Part shown: one piece after another, positions 34,761 through 48,785 of the stretch
Numbering within the stretch: the stretch's first letter is position 1
How the letters are laid out: every line of letters starts with the position of its first letter
Source: Panicum virgatum
Taxonomy: Eukaryota; Streptophyta; Magnoliopsida; Poales; Poaceae
Assembly: GCF_016808335.1 (NCBI RefSeq)
Contig: NC_053149.1
Coordinates: 57,465,922 to 57,529,921 of the forward strand
DNA: 64,000 bases
Direction: 5' to 3'
The notes under the pieces: model-generated
What the model was told of the DNA's origin: nothing
Seen by the model: only the letters and a program-made list of their open reading frames with translations
Database searches by the model: none
Position numbers and translations under genes: made by a program

Positions 34761-37700
34761 TGACTATATATTATTCATAGCTAGTAGGAGTCTAGTATGA
34801 CTTAGATCAGTAATGGTCTTATAATGGAGACCAAGCTCGATCAACTCAGCTCAGCTTGCAGTCAAAAACAAACCCGGATAATCAGAAATTCAGAACCTGG
34901 CCACCTCTTTCTCGAGAGCACGCTTAAGCTTGCGTGTCCTCGCTTTCCGTCGAAGAGCCGCAGTGTCACTTCCAACCAAGAAAGGTTGCCCACTGAGATC
35001 AATTATACATTGCTTGGTGATGACCAACTGGCCTTTGAAGAGGACGTCTCGTCAACAAATTAATAAGCACGTCAATCCATCCTTCTTTATTTGTTGGTTT
35101 TTGGCAGGCTTTGTTAAGCCCCCCATATTGCGCTTTGCTCCATGCTCCTTCCGGTTTTGTAAATATATATAGTTTTTTCTCTTGTTTTTTTTTTTTAAAT
35201 ATCTATACCTTTTGATACGCATATCCAACATATTTTAATTTTCACCTCAACATCTCCGTAAATATTTCAAATTAACTTTTGAAAATGGCACGGCTAGATC
35301 CGCCTTCGATAGTATAGTATACATTTTCTACATTTTTATTGTGTTTGATACTAATAATGTTTGGGTAAATTTTGTGCTCCGTGAGACGTGAGTGGTGAGT
35401 GGTGACCATATCGCTGTCCGACTGGACAATTATTTGAAGACCCGGATGGAGGGAGAAGGTGATTTGGACGCGCAGGCGTGGGGGCGCCGTGCGTGCAATA
35501 TGGTTCATGCACCGCCTTTGCACCCCTGCCCGGCGAGCTTTACTTGCTGACCGTCCGTTCCCATTCGGGACGAAGTACCAGTTGCTAGCTGGAGAGATAT
35601 GGTGTGCGACTTCTGAGGCGATATTCCCACGTTGGCTATTCGGCCATGCACGGCACGGATCGGAGGGCACTTTCAGGGATGATGGCTGTTTGTTCTTGGA
35701 GGCCAGCCAGGCAGCCAAGCCATCGTGAGCAGTTGGGCCGGGGGTGCCTTTGGTGTGGTCTGTGGGCGCTGCCTCGGGTGATGTACGCTACCACCCTAGC
35801 TTAGCCCGCTACGATTACTAGCTATAGCAGCTGAACTGTACGCCAGGCAAGAGCTAGCTAGCTACTGCTGCTGCTCCGTGCGCGCGATGGCCTCCGTAGT
35901 GGAATGGTCGTAAAAGCGACGACCGCCATGCTCATGCACATCGACCGATCTCCCGTGTCGCGTGGATCATGCGATGGCACGACAGCGCGCTTGAGTGCCC
36001 GCTGCACTGCACTATTGTAGCGCACGCCGTAGTGCGGCGCGTTCCGCGAAACATCCAGGGGGCGTGCACGATGTAGTTTTTATTTGCTTCCCGGCCGCGT
36101 CCCTTCGACCGAGAAAGGTGCCGGCCGGTCGGCCGCGCGCGGGTTTGACCAACGAGCCAAACATTCCCCGGCCATCCCCGTCCTCACGAGAGCAAGTAGA
36201 GTAGTGTACCAGTAGTACACAGTGCGTGCTGCTGCTGGATTCGTTTTGTGCATCTCGATCGCTTTACAGTTCTCGGACGGAATAAAGAAACGGCAGGGGA
36301 CGCCCTGGGGCTCCGGCGGCATACATACACACCCGGATTTCCTCCGCACGCAACTATTGATAAACCTTTTTTTTTCTCGGATCCTGAAGCGGCGATGCTT
36401 CCTGCTGCACGTTGCAACTTGCGGCCAGCTCCGCGCCGTTCTTTCCTTCTTCCTTCGAGTTTCGCGACACCCGTGAGATCGCCCCCTCATCAAGATCGTA
36501 GTCTCCCGCCGGGAGAATCACGGATCAACCTTCAGCTTTCGGTGACGGCAGAGTCAGATTTGTTACAGGAGTTCAGAGAGAAAGAGAGCGGCAGAGGGCA
36601 ATCCTAAACTACGACGATCGAATTGAACCAGCTGGACGAAGCACATGCCATCGCCAGGGCTCCAACATCTCCACGTCAGGAGAAGGATATTTTTTGGAGA
36701 GTGCAAGTTCGGTATGGTGCACAAGTATATTATTGCGCCGAGGTGTACCTGGGTCCAGCTCTATCCTCAAATGGTCAGATCTGGTGTAGAGTACTAGTGG
36801 TGTTCCTTCGGCAACACACGGTCAATGCGACCGGCCGGTCAGCCACTCTCTCTAGTCTGTACCCTTGGAATCTCAGAGGAAGGCAGTCTTGGGATCGGAA
36901 TGTCTGTCGCGCGCCCGTGCATGTGTGCAGGGCACCCGCGCCACCAGGCATGCATTTCCGGCAGGTGCGCAATACAATAATTGGGAGCAGCACCAGCACC
37001 ACGCAGCTGATGAGCTGCGGTAGCAAATGCGAACTTGTTTATGCGCGCCCAGTACGCCAGGTACGGAGATGTTTATTGCAAAGCTGTCTGAAACCATGAG
37101 AAAGATTTGACCACGGCGGACGGCGCGCTTGTCTAGTTGTTCATGGGATGGGATCGAAGCGCGCGCGGCAAGCAAGCGTCGCACGACCCGAGACCAACAA
37201 CCTGCCGGCGGCGCCGCTGCTCGTCTGCGGTTTCTATGTGCTCGTCCGGTCGGATCGGCGGAACATGCGAGACACGGGCGAGGATTCGAGCGAGCTCACG
37301 AGAGCCTCTGCTGTGTGGCCGCGGGCAAGGATTGGACCATCGAGCCGCCGATTATTGGTGCCGCTGGAGCCGCCGCCGCCGCCTCAGCAAGGCGAAGCAT
37401 TGCTTCCCAGTTCCCAATGCTGCGCTAGCCTAGGCGAGCTCAGCGCATCGCAGCTGAAACTACGAGAGTTGCGCTGTGGGCTGGACAATGGCCGCCCGGG
37501 TCTACTGGCTGTAAGGCTGTAAAATGAGTTTAATTTTCACTGCTCTGTAGGAGTACTCTCTTTTTACCTGCTCTCGCTCCGATCTTATCACTTGGCCCCT
37601 TTAATTACGTGGCGACCTGTTCTGCAGCTAGCAGTGCATATCCGCTAACTAGGGCGTCAAACAATGCACGCTTGGGCTGGAGAACATGGACGCTGTGGAC

Positions 37701-37909
37701 TAATGGGGCACGTATCGTCTGGACTGTGGGGACCCGACCCGGACCCTGAGCGCCACCACACACAACCGCCTTTTTCCCGGCGACACAGCCGCCTAATTCC
37801 CGGCGCTGGCTTGGCTGCTCCAGTCTCCAGCGCCGATCAGTGATCCCCCACGGCGACAGCGGGAATAATTCAGGGAGGCACGGGAACGGGTTGTGAGGAA
37901 AAGCCTGAC
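34761..37909. other. Gene-poor intergenic stretch
   Basis: No gene, RNA gene or bounded transposon recognised. ORFs at 36080-36607, 36623-37099 and 37129-37522 have frames on both strands and no protein pattern. Confidence 0.45.
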
Positions 37910-38611
37910 TGTTGGATTTCATGCACCTGAACGGCGCGGTTCACGCGCACGACTCGCTCCTCGCGTCTGACGCGCTCCGCTCTGCGCGTTCCGCTCCGCT
38001 CCGCGCCACGCGCTACACGCTCCGCACGCCGCGCGCGCTCGCCACGCTCCGCATGGCTCCCCGCGGCTCTCCTGTAATCTAGCAGAGATTAGTTAGCCTC
38101 ATGCATGCTTGTAATATGTATAAATACTACACTCTGAATCAATACAATGCGTGGTTGATGCAATCCCTCTCTACAAGGTATCAGTTACCGTGTGATCCTA
38201 CATCCCCGCTTCCGCTCGCTCCAGCGCCATGGCGCACTCGCCGGCGCACTCCTCCTCCTCCAACTCTGGCGACTCCGGCCTCTCTCTCGGCGCGCCTCAA
38301 CCTGCTTCCCTCGCCGTGGTTCAGACGGTCAACATCCGCAACCACGTCCCCATCCTCCTCGACCTCCTCGACTCCAACTACAGCCAGCGGCGTTGGCTGT
38401 TCGACTCCGTCCTTGGCAAGTTTGGCCTCGTCGGCCACGTTCGCTCGCCGCCGCCACTCAACGAACGCGATGCCGAGTGGCGTCAAGTCGACTGCACCCT
38501 CACCAATTGGGTCTACACCACCATCAACAAGGGCGTCTTCGACCTCGTCTACAGGCCCGATGCCTCTGCGTTCATCATCTGGACGGCGTCACGGCCGGTG
38601 CCGTTCGGACC
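37910..38611 (+). mobile_element. Truncated Ty1/copia retrotransposon
   Basis: A 266-bp LTR (37910-38175) starts TGTTGGATTTC and ends CTCTCTACA, with a TATAAATA (38119-38126) before its end. It is followed by a degenerate tRNA-Met primer site (AGGTATCAG) and the beginning of a copia gag frame. The element stops abruptly about 430 bases past the LTR; pol and the 3' LTR are missing. It lies about 690 bases upstream of the GA2ox3-like start codon, on the same strand. Confidence 0.82.
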
Positions 38612-38615
38612 CTAG
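38229..38615 (+). pseudogene. Copia gag N-terminal fragment
   Basis: ATG at 38229; the frame contains VNIRNHVPILLDLLDSNYSQ, WLFDSVLGKFGL and NWVYTTINKGVFDLVYRP, the conserved start of plant copia gag (UBN2 type). It breaks off at FIIWTA, where the family continues, and runs into unrelated sequence. Only about a quarter of gag remains, without a zinc knuckle. Confidence 0.8.
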
Positions 38616-40713
<2,098 letters not shown>

Positions 40714-41393
40714 CGGCAGCCGCGCGCGCCGCTGGGGCGGGCCGGTCAAGCACCAGCAGGCAGCAGCTTTTTTACGAGACAGCCAGCCAGGCAGACTAGC
40801 AGCTCCAGTGCCGGCCGGCATCAGCATATGCCGCGCACCATGGGCATGGAGATGACGAGGAAGTTACCTGCACTGCAGGTTCGGAATGATGGCGAGGTAG
40901 ACTGGTAGACGAAGATAAAAGATGCGGATGTGTACAGCTGGGGATCGGCCAGTAGTAGCTAGTACAGTAGTAGATCTTTGTGGTGGGTACAGGGTTTCCG
41001 CTAACGACCTGTGTTGGAGAGGTGGGGCTACTTGCCTGTTTCGGCATCTGCTGGATGGCCAGGGCGGGCGATGGGCAGCCGCCGGTAGCTAGCGCTAACC
41101 GAAATGGCATGGAGCTAAGGGACGAGGACGTCTCGAACATCTCTGTCTCAACAGCTTTCATATTAGCTTGCTGCTTTTTATTGTGTGTTTCGTGTTTTTT
41201 TGTTATATTTTCTTTTGTACTTGGGCCGGTGGTGCTTGTATCGTGGTGTAAAGCGCTGTAAATGGAAGGATCTGTGTGCGCCTATGTGGACCTCCTGTTT
41301 GCCTCTTTACCACTCGACCTGCAAATGTTCCATCCATGATACATCCAGTGCCAATGTGCTACTATTCACCGATCGCTTTCGGCCAGTGGACTT
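40714..41393. other. GA2ox3 3' flank
   Basis: Presumed 3' untranslated region and downstream flank; no separate feature. Confidence 0.5.
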
Positions 41394-41630
41394 CGGCCGC
41401 GTTTAGTTGCGAAAAGTAGGGTGACAAGTTACTGTAGCATGTTTCGTTGTTACTTGACAAATAATGTCCAATCATGAATTAATTAGGCTTAAAAGATTCA
41501 TCTCGTGCTAATCAGTTAGACTGTGTAATTAGTTATTTTTTAAACTACATTTAATGCTTCATGCATGTGTCGAAAGATTTGATGTGACGGGTACTGTAGA
41601 AATTTTTTTGAGAAGTACTAAACGGGGCCG
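41394..41630. mobile_element. Tourist-like MITE
   Basis: 237 bp, ends CGGCCGCGTTTAGT and ACTAAACGGGGCCG, target duplication CTT (41391-41393, 41631-41633). Same family as 13775-14000 in opposite orientation. Confidence 0.88.
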
Positions 41631-41633
41631 CTT

Positions 41634-42408
41634 GAATGAATCTTGAATGCGCCCGATGGTAACATCTCTGTTGGAGCTTAATGGGCTCCTTTAAAGCGCC
41701 GGCCAGCCGGCCGGCACCCTCCTCCTTCCTCTTTTATTGCTTCTCTTGACGCAGCACTTTACTTGATGTCGTTGCCACTTGCCAGGCACTGTCGTGCACG
41801 TATATGCCGATCGAGCAATGTTCCCTGTATTCCTGATGAGGCAGATTCAGTATGAAACAGAGGCATATGATGACCGGGTAGCGGACGCCAGTAGGATAGC
41901 CTAACGGTAAGCAGCTCGTGTCGACACCGTGGTGTCATTCGCTCACGCATCGAAGGCGCGCGGCGCCATCGGCGATCGGCGTACGTGCTGCACGCCTGCA
42001 CGGCAGCGTACGGCTCCCCCTCGACCCATCGAGAACCGGAGGGGCGGGGGGGCCTGCCTGGCCTGGGGACCAGGCGCCAGGCGGGAAGAGGAGCCGCGGC
42101 CTCCGAGATCGGACGGAACCACAGAAACCTCGCGGGAGGGGGGGAGGGACCGCCTGGAGCCTGCACGGGACCCGCCGGACATCGACGCGTTGCCTGGCCG
42201 CTGGCCACGCGCTGCGCCCCCTTCCCGGCCCCGGCCGGCCAGGCCAATAGGGAACTTCGGCGACCGGGCACGCGCATGTGGCGGCTCTGGTGGTGCCAGC
42301 CCAACCCCTGCAGCCGCGCGCTGCCTGCCCCTGCCCCCGCCGTGCACGCGTGGTCAAAGGCTCGAACCCACGCGGCTTTCAATTCTGGAGCGTACTACTT
42401 TTTTTTTT
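41634..42408. other. Intergenic, no gene supported
   Basis: Very GC-rich in its second half; long ORFs on both strands (41759-42382 minus, 41929-42519 plus) are shadows of base composition, with no domain. Confidence 0.45.
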
Positions 42409-42962
42409 GGGAAATTTGTCTACGGCACACACCGAAAACGTGATTTTGTGTGTTGCACACCACCGCCGGTCTGCGCCGCCGCTAGCCCGCGCCTCGCGGC
42501 AGACCCTCGCCGCCGCTAGCCCGCGCCTCGCCACCTGTCTCCTCCGCCGCTGGCCTGCCCTCGCGCCGGACCCTCTCTGCCGGTCCGTCCCGCCTCCGCC
42601 GGCGCCGACATCCCACATCGCCGCCGACTGGCGGTCGTGGGCGCCTCCATGGGCGGTCGCGGTCTCCTCCACGCTCACGGCCGTCGCCGGCCTCCACCCG
42701 CACGCCGGCAAAAGCAGAGCAGCAGCGAAGGTTGGAGGAGAAGAGAGGATGAAGCAAATGAGTGTGGGGAAGATGATGACAGGTGGGCCCAAGGGTAAAG
42801 TGATTTTTTCATCCTCCTTTGAGTTGCAAAATGTTTAGTTTATTCAATGTGGTGTGCAGCAGACCGAAACACTCTTTCACAGTGTGCTGGATACTAAATC
42901 GAGTTTGGCGTTGTGTGATATACAAAATCACGTTTTTACAATGTGCTGTGAACAAATTTCCC
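42409..42962. mobile_element. Candidate Pack-MULE-like element
   Basis: About 52-bp imperfect inverted ends start GGGAAATTTGT on each side and share AACGTGATTTTGT. Between them is a sharply GC-rich block (42470-42770) with an internal repeat of GCCGCTAGCCCGCGCCTCG. Moderate-AT long inverted ends around a GC-rich gene-like core suggest a Mutator-like element carrying host gene sequence. The flanks (TACTACTTTT left, TACTCTTTT right) are similar but not a clean 9-bp duplication. Confidence 0.5.
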
Positions 42963-44753
42963 TACTCTTTTACGTGCAGCGCACCACGTCGCCAGTTAAA
43001 ACGGCGACGCGCCGTGGTGCCGTGGCGTGCGGCACGACCCGGCAACAGCGGTATGCGGGCGTGCAGCGCTCGCGGCGGCCATAGAACACGCCCGGATCGG
43101 CGCTGCCAAGCTGTGGTTTTCATGGCTGGCTCTTGCTGCGTCGTGATCCGGCCGGCGGGCGGGCGAGCCGGCCAGGGAGAGGGGCCCTGTGCCTCGAGGA
43201 GCTTCGGATGGATTCGGACGGGGCCACGGGGACTTATTGCCGCTGCCCTGGCACTAGCAGCTGCTGTAGGAGCACGACGGGACCGGGGCTAGCCGACTAG
43301 GGGAGTAGCGGGGCCTGTGTGACATGCTGGTCTTGTTGCATCCACGATTAATGAGCTACTGTTGCGATACCGTTTTCAGCAAAGGGACGGGCAGCATTTT
43401 TGGGTAGCGAGCACCGAGCAGTTATATACTCCTCTCGCCGGCACCGCATGAGCCACGGATCTCCTCCGCAAAGCCGGTGGCCCGGGCCCGGCGCCAGCTG
43501 TGCCGTATGCCGTCGCGTTTGGACATTGGTGTCGTTGCCAATCCGAAGCTTGTGCTCCTAGCGGTTTTGAAACCAGCCGGATATCATCAGGCCAGACTGT
43601 GCCCGCCGCCCGGTAATCCTGCAATCTCGGGACGCCGCTGGGCATGGCATGGCACTGACTGAATCCCAAACACAGCGCGCAGGGCACGCGCAATGCGAAA
43701 GAACAGACCGGATTGAAACCCAGATGCTTGAGCCGTGCATGATGGCTTGCGTAGGTCGATGTGCGTGCGCTGGCACCCAAATCCAGATCACCAACGCACC
43801 TGAATCAGCAGCGGCGATGATCCATCGTCGATGATGCATGCATTCATTATTTCGTAATTTCATCACGCGCGTACCACCGTGTTCTACTCTGTTCTGGGCC
43901 CCCCAGGCGCAACGCAGCTGTCGGAGGTCCGATCGGCGCCAACGCGAGCGCTCGTACACGCACGCGTACGGCGGTCGGCGGGGAGAGAGGAACGTTGTTG
44001 CCGGCCACGCACACATGCCACTGTTGCTGCTTCCCAGATGGGCCACGACGGCCACATGGTCAGGCTGGCCACTTGGGCCTCTCATGTTTCGTGCGATCGG
44101 GGACCTGTGTGGGCCTCTAGCGTTGCACCACGCCAGAACGGGCCAGCCGTTTTTTCTGGCGGTGGGACGAGGGGCCGCTACTGGGCCACGAGCTCAGGGC
44201 TTGTTCCTTCCCCCTGGTCATAACAAATCAAATCTCAACTGCTGCTGAAACGGCAAGGGGACAGTTTCCTTCGCCATCCCCATCTCAAGTCTCAACCTAC
44301 GTCCAGATTAAGTTCACGCAGCCACCCCCCCTAATCAGGTTCATGCACCTTAATCAAGCTCATAATCACGGCCCCACGCCTTGGCAGGAGCAGCTGGGGT
44401 CTGGTTTGCATCAGGTAGGGCGCGGTTGGGGGGCTCTGTTCATCCAGTATCATCTGAAAATTCGTCTCGGGGAAAATGGTGCAGGTGCATGCATTCTCCG
44501 AGCCACCGCTGAAGCAGCGAAGCCTGCCTCTGCGTCGCAGCACAGCATCAGCCGATCAACGGGAGCAATGCTGCAGGCCATGGGCCGAGCAAGACCCGAG
44601 GAGAGAATATCTGGTTAACTCTTAATTATTCTTGAGGGCTGCCTACAGTCCAGAACGTGCACAATAAATTATGGGCTGGGTGTCACGAGGAGACCGGATC
44701 TGGAGGAGAGAGCGTGCACAATAAATTATCGGGCTGGCTGTCAAGTGGAATAT
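42963..44753. other. Intergenic, no gene supported
   Basis: Mixed composition; nothing recognisable on either strand. Confidence 0.45.
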
Positions 44754-45086
44754 GACTTGTTTAGATTCCAAAACGTAAAATCCAAAATTTTTACAAATCG
44801 CTTGCATGATGTACTAAATGTAGTCAAAAAAATAAATCGCATTACACAAATGGACTGTAAATCGCGAGATGAATCTAATGAGCATAATTAGAATGTGATT
44901 AGACACTAAATTACTACGGTAATACTACAGTAAATAAGCTCTAATGATGGATTAATTAGGCTCATTAGATTCGTCTCGTAGTTTACAGACGATATCTGTA
45001 ATTAGTCTACATTTAATATTTCAAATATTGAAGATTCTCCTCCAAAAACGCAAAAATGCAAAATACAAAGTGAACTAAACACACCC
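44754..45086. mobile_element. Tourist-like MITE
   Basis: 333 bp with ends containing TGTTTAG/CTAAACA, TAT at 44751-44753 and 45087-45089, and an interior (AATCGCGAGATGAATCTAAT and its inverse) related to the other Tourist-like copies. Confidence 0.7.
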
Positions 45087-45212
45087 TATATTCTCTGGTG
45101 ATCTGCCCTACCGATCCCTGCCTGCCCAGCTATACAATAGAAAAGGTATGGTATTAGGCATTTGCAACCCGCCGCATCAGCGTATTTGCAAAGCTAAACT
45201 CTCGATTGGTAA

Positions 45213-45498
45213 GAGCATTTTCAACAAATTACTCATCCCTCTTTCCAATACTAAAAAATTTAATATTTTGATGGAGATGCTCTACCTCTAGCAGATTACC
45301 AATCCAATCCCCATTACATATAAGTTTTCGGTAATCTCCAAAATACACCTCTCTCCCCTAAATATGAAGAGGGTTTTCCTCTATCCTATTTTTCGTGATT
45401 GTATTAGCAACTATTACCTAAAACATAAAAGTAATTATTAGTAATAGATAAAGAATATATTTTGGGTATGGAATGTAAGTAGTCTGTTGAAGATGCTC
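45213..45498. mobile_element. Tourist-like MITE (TAA target)
   Basis: 286 bp, ends GAGCATTTTCAACA and TGTTGAAGATGCTC, TAA target duplication (45210-45212, 45499-45501). Confidence 0.88.
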
Positions 45499-45501
45499 TA
45501 A

Positions 45502-46363
45502 GTGTAGCTGAACACTACTTCAATATTACATAAGAGCGAAACCACTTCAGGTTGCCCAAGAATCCAAACTAGACTGTGCTAGCAGCATGGAAACATGGGC
45601 GGATCTAGCGGTGGGTCTAGGGCTCCAGCCCCTTAGACCTCCACAAACAATGGAGCTCCTCTCGAGCCCTCTTCATTTTTGAGGAGAAAGAATGAGGAAG
45701 AAGAAAAAAAAAGAAAGGAAAAAGAAATTCAGCTCCCCTTGATTTATTCCAGATCTAACACTGCATGCAAATTGTTGAAAGACCGCTGGGATTGGGACGA
45801 TGAGTACATGGCCGGCGTGGGGATCAGACAACCGTTGTGCTTGTTTTGCACCTCTCCTGGTTCGCGCAAGTTTGTTAGCAGTATTAAAAAGAAACATGCA
45901 GGGTTAATTGATGATTATTTCTGTTCGGCTGGCTGTGACTGATGTCTAGTGCTGATTTATTGTGAGAGAAAAATACTGCTAACTAGTTAATTATGGTACT
46001 AATTTAGTATGAAAGAAAAATACTACTATCTGATTAGCTGACAAGCATTGGCGGAGCCAGAGTAGTGCTGGGTGCTCCAGCCCGCTGCCTTCTATTCATG
46101 GCTTCGCCCCTGGTTTAGCCCCATGTGGTATGCCGTCTGCAGGCAAGCAGGGGCGAGCGTCATTTCGGAAGGGTGCGGCGCCATGCATGATACGTCCTCG
46201 CACGTTTCATCAAAAAAGAAAAAACGTCCTCGCACCAACACTGCTGGTAGGGCCGTAGGTTGGAGCCACTAAGCCCGAGCCACGTGCGCCCGAACAAGAA
46301 CAACCGCTGCGCTAGCTGGCGAGATGTCATGGCCACAGCCCACCCTTCCATTTGTGGATGATA
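45502..46363. other. Intergenic with hAT-like scraps
   Basis: Short pieces resembling hAT ends (GGGCGGATCTAGCGG near 45598, CATTGGCGGAGCCAG near 46046) without matching partners or target duplications. The 87-residue ORF at 45679-45942 contains CLFCTSPGSRKF and looks like a torn protein fragment that I cannot identify. Confidence 0.4.
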
Positions 46364-46515
46364 AAATTAGATTTGTACTACTAAAAAATCTAAAAATTAG
46401 ATATATACTATCGGACCCACACGTCAGTGACTCATGTGAACATTACCTATCAGTGAAATAATAATAGTATATATCTAATTTCGTGATTTTTTAATGGTAC
46501 AGATCCAAATTTCTG
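46364..46515. repeat. Imperfect inverted repeat
   Basis: Arms of about 49 bases (46364-46412 and 46467-46515) sharing AAATTAGATATATACTAT, with a loop of about 54 bases. Probably a small MITE. Confidence 0.6.
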
Positions 46516-47166
46516 TTTGTAGATATTTCGCAGGAGCGTCGGAGAACATGAGTTCCGCAGTTCATTTACGTGGCCCGACGTCGTGCAAGTGTGCAACAAG
46601 TAGAAGTAGAAGTAGTATGTCTTTGTTTCGAGCCTACGGCAATTTTTCACGGGCCTGGCGCGCGGACGAGCCCCCGTGCTGCTGCTCCGGCACGACCCTC
46701 CCGCGGCTCCGGCATGACATGCGAGTGGGCAAAAAATTTCGTTTCCGGCATGCGGAGTGGGTAGGTGGCAGGTCGCCATCCGAGATCCAAGGACCAAGGT
46801 CCAAGGCCAGAGCCCGCTGGTACAGTTACAACCAAGGTCCAACGCCACGGCCCCGTGCAGTCATCCAGAACAGTGATGGCCGGACCTTGCACGCATGGCG
46901 TCGACGGCTCACCGCCGTTTCAGTTTTACCCGCCAGTCTCCAGGCCACGACGCATTCCTCCACTCGATCAAACGGCCTTGCGACCTGCACGAGTCTGTTT
47001 GGTTGGAGGAAGGGGTCCAACCCAGGGAGCGTTTGGATGGAGGTAGCAGGGGTTGGAGCGAACCTAAGAAGAGAATATTCGGTGGAGATGTGGGTCCGCT
47101 CCATCCCACGAAATTTGGCGGACGAGTCCGCTCCGCTCCGTGTTCTCACGGTCGCGTGACTGCCGT
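46516..47166. other. Intergenic, no gene supported
   Basis: GC-rich flank of element 2; overlapping ORFs only. Confidence 0.45.
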
Positions 47167-47188
47167 TGTCGGTGTCCTGACCCGGGGG

Positions 47189-47432
47189 TCGGGACCCCAA
47201 CTAGTAAATGCCGCATGTTTCCTCGTCCCAGATGCTATACAAGAGGCAACACAGTAACGCACGGGTTTATCCTGGTTCCGGCCACGGGGCCGTACGTCCA
47301 GCAAAGGGGGTCGGGACCCCAACTAGTAAATGCCGCATGTTTCCTCGTCCCAGATGCTATGCAAGAGGCAACACAGTAACGCACGGGTTTATCCTGGTTC
47401 CGGCCACGGGGCCGTACGTCCAGCAAAGGGGG
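47189..47432. repeat. 122-bp tandem duplication in the 3' LTR
   Basis: 47189-47310 and 47311-47432 differ at about one dinucleotide (CTATAC vs CTATGC). The right LTR has a single copy, so the duplication arose after or independently of insertion. Confidence 0.93.
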
Positions 47433-48401
47433 TGTGCGAGTGCACTGTATTATCTCGCACCCGAAGTGATTGTAGTAGGGGATACAAGCGAGGCGAGAGA
47501 TGGAGGAAAGCTCCCAGGTCTCTGCAAGGAAAGGAGTTGGTTGAGATGAGTGCGATGATCGCGAGTGTGGATGACTGGGTCCTTGATGTCCAAGAAAACG
47601 TCCCCCCTTAAAGGAAGCCCGCCTCCCCCTTTTATAGTCACAAGGAGGGGCGGCGTACATGAGTGAGGGAATGTGGAAGTCGTCGTCCTCCCCCGAATCG
47701 CGGGGGTGCAGTGGTCAAACACTGTAGAAAGTACGCTATGGGGCATGGCGTTGGGCGTGGCGATCGTCCTGGCCATCGTCCTTGGTCTCGCGGAGATCGC
47801 GCCGGCGTCCTGCCAACCCCCGTAGGCGGAGTGGTCGTCGCTGTAAGGCGTACAGTTCTCCAGATGTGGCGTTCCGTGGGCCCTGTGGGTCAGGATCTTG
47901 TGTACTCCAGTAGCAGCGGGGCACGCAGCGGTCCCGGACCCCCTGGACGGAGTGCTGACGTGCATACTTAGGAGGTCCGGGAGACACGTGGAGGTCCCGG
48001 ACCCCTCGAGGGGGGAGGTCCGGGCTCCTGGCTGCGAGTGATGGGCGTCCCTCTCCGAGGGGCTCGTGGCGGCACCAGACCTCCTCCCAAGCAGGAGGTG
48101 GTCCCGGGGCCATACGTGTGATGACGTAGAGTCCGGACGGCCGGAGTTGGCGGAATAGTGCGGGGAGCAGGGCCGGGCACGCTCCGTCCCGCGTCGCAGG
48201 TCCCACTGTATCGCCGCAGCGCCCGGGATGGCGGTGCAGTGACCGGAGTTGGCGGATGGGACTCCGGTCACAGCCATCGTGGGAAATAGCGGTTTGACAC
48301 CGTCTGTCCTGGGCACTGTGGAGGAGTGGTCGGCACTTAAAGCCTCCGTACGACGGGCGGGTGAGATGCAGGGCTGTTTGTCCCTTGCGCCGAGGGGTGG
48401 C

Positions 48402-48560
48402 CTCGAGCGAGGCGGAGAGGAGCCGCCCGCTCGAGGGTAGGTTCGCTACCCTCGAGCGAGGCGGAGATGTGCCGCCCGCTCGAGGGTAGGTTCGCTACCC
48501 TCGAGCGAGGCGGAGATGTAGGGCACAGTCGAGGGGTCTCGACGGGAGCCCTCGAGCGAG
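48402..48560. repeat. 49-bp minisatellite in the 3' LTR
   Basis: CTCGAGCGAGGCGGAGA starts at 48402, 48451 and 48500, a 49-bp period. The partner LTR has about one and a half units fewer. Confidence 0.9.
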
Positions 48561-48768
48561 GCGGATATCACCCCGCGGTCCGAGGGGAGCGTGGATGGGC
48601 CGCACCGTGTCGGTGGGCCGCATGTTTGGGCTTCTTTGAGTCATTTTCTTTCTTCCAGATCGGAGGGAGGTCGTGGGCCTTTGTGGGCCCAGTCGCCTTA
48701 ACATGTGTTTGCGTTTTTAAGCGATCTTAGTACCCCGGTTAGGGTATCCCTTATCGTGGTACCCGACA

Positions 48769-48785
48769 GTAGCCCCCGAGGCTTT
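48769..48785 (-). other. Polypurine tract region of element 2
   Basis: On the minus strand AAAGCCTCGGGGGCTAC ends directly before the 3' LTR; this is the expected place of the plus-strand primer. Confidence 0.65.

Larger units (their letters stand above)
47167..48768 (-). repeat. 3' LTR of element 2
   Basis: 1602 bp, TG...CA ends. About 193 bp longer than its partner because of a 122-bp tandem duplication and extra minisatellite sequence (71 bp). Otherwise very similar to it. Confidence 0.93.

Noticed and set aside
41759..42519. Overlapping 207- and 196-residue ORFs on opposite strands
   Set aside because: GC-driven, no domain, mutually exclusive.
45679..45942. 87-residue ORF with CLFCTSPGSRKF
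   Set aside because: Starts in an A-rich tract and is flanked by transposon scraps; no family recognised, so it is mentioned only as a fragment.
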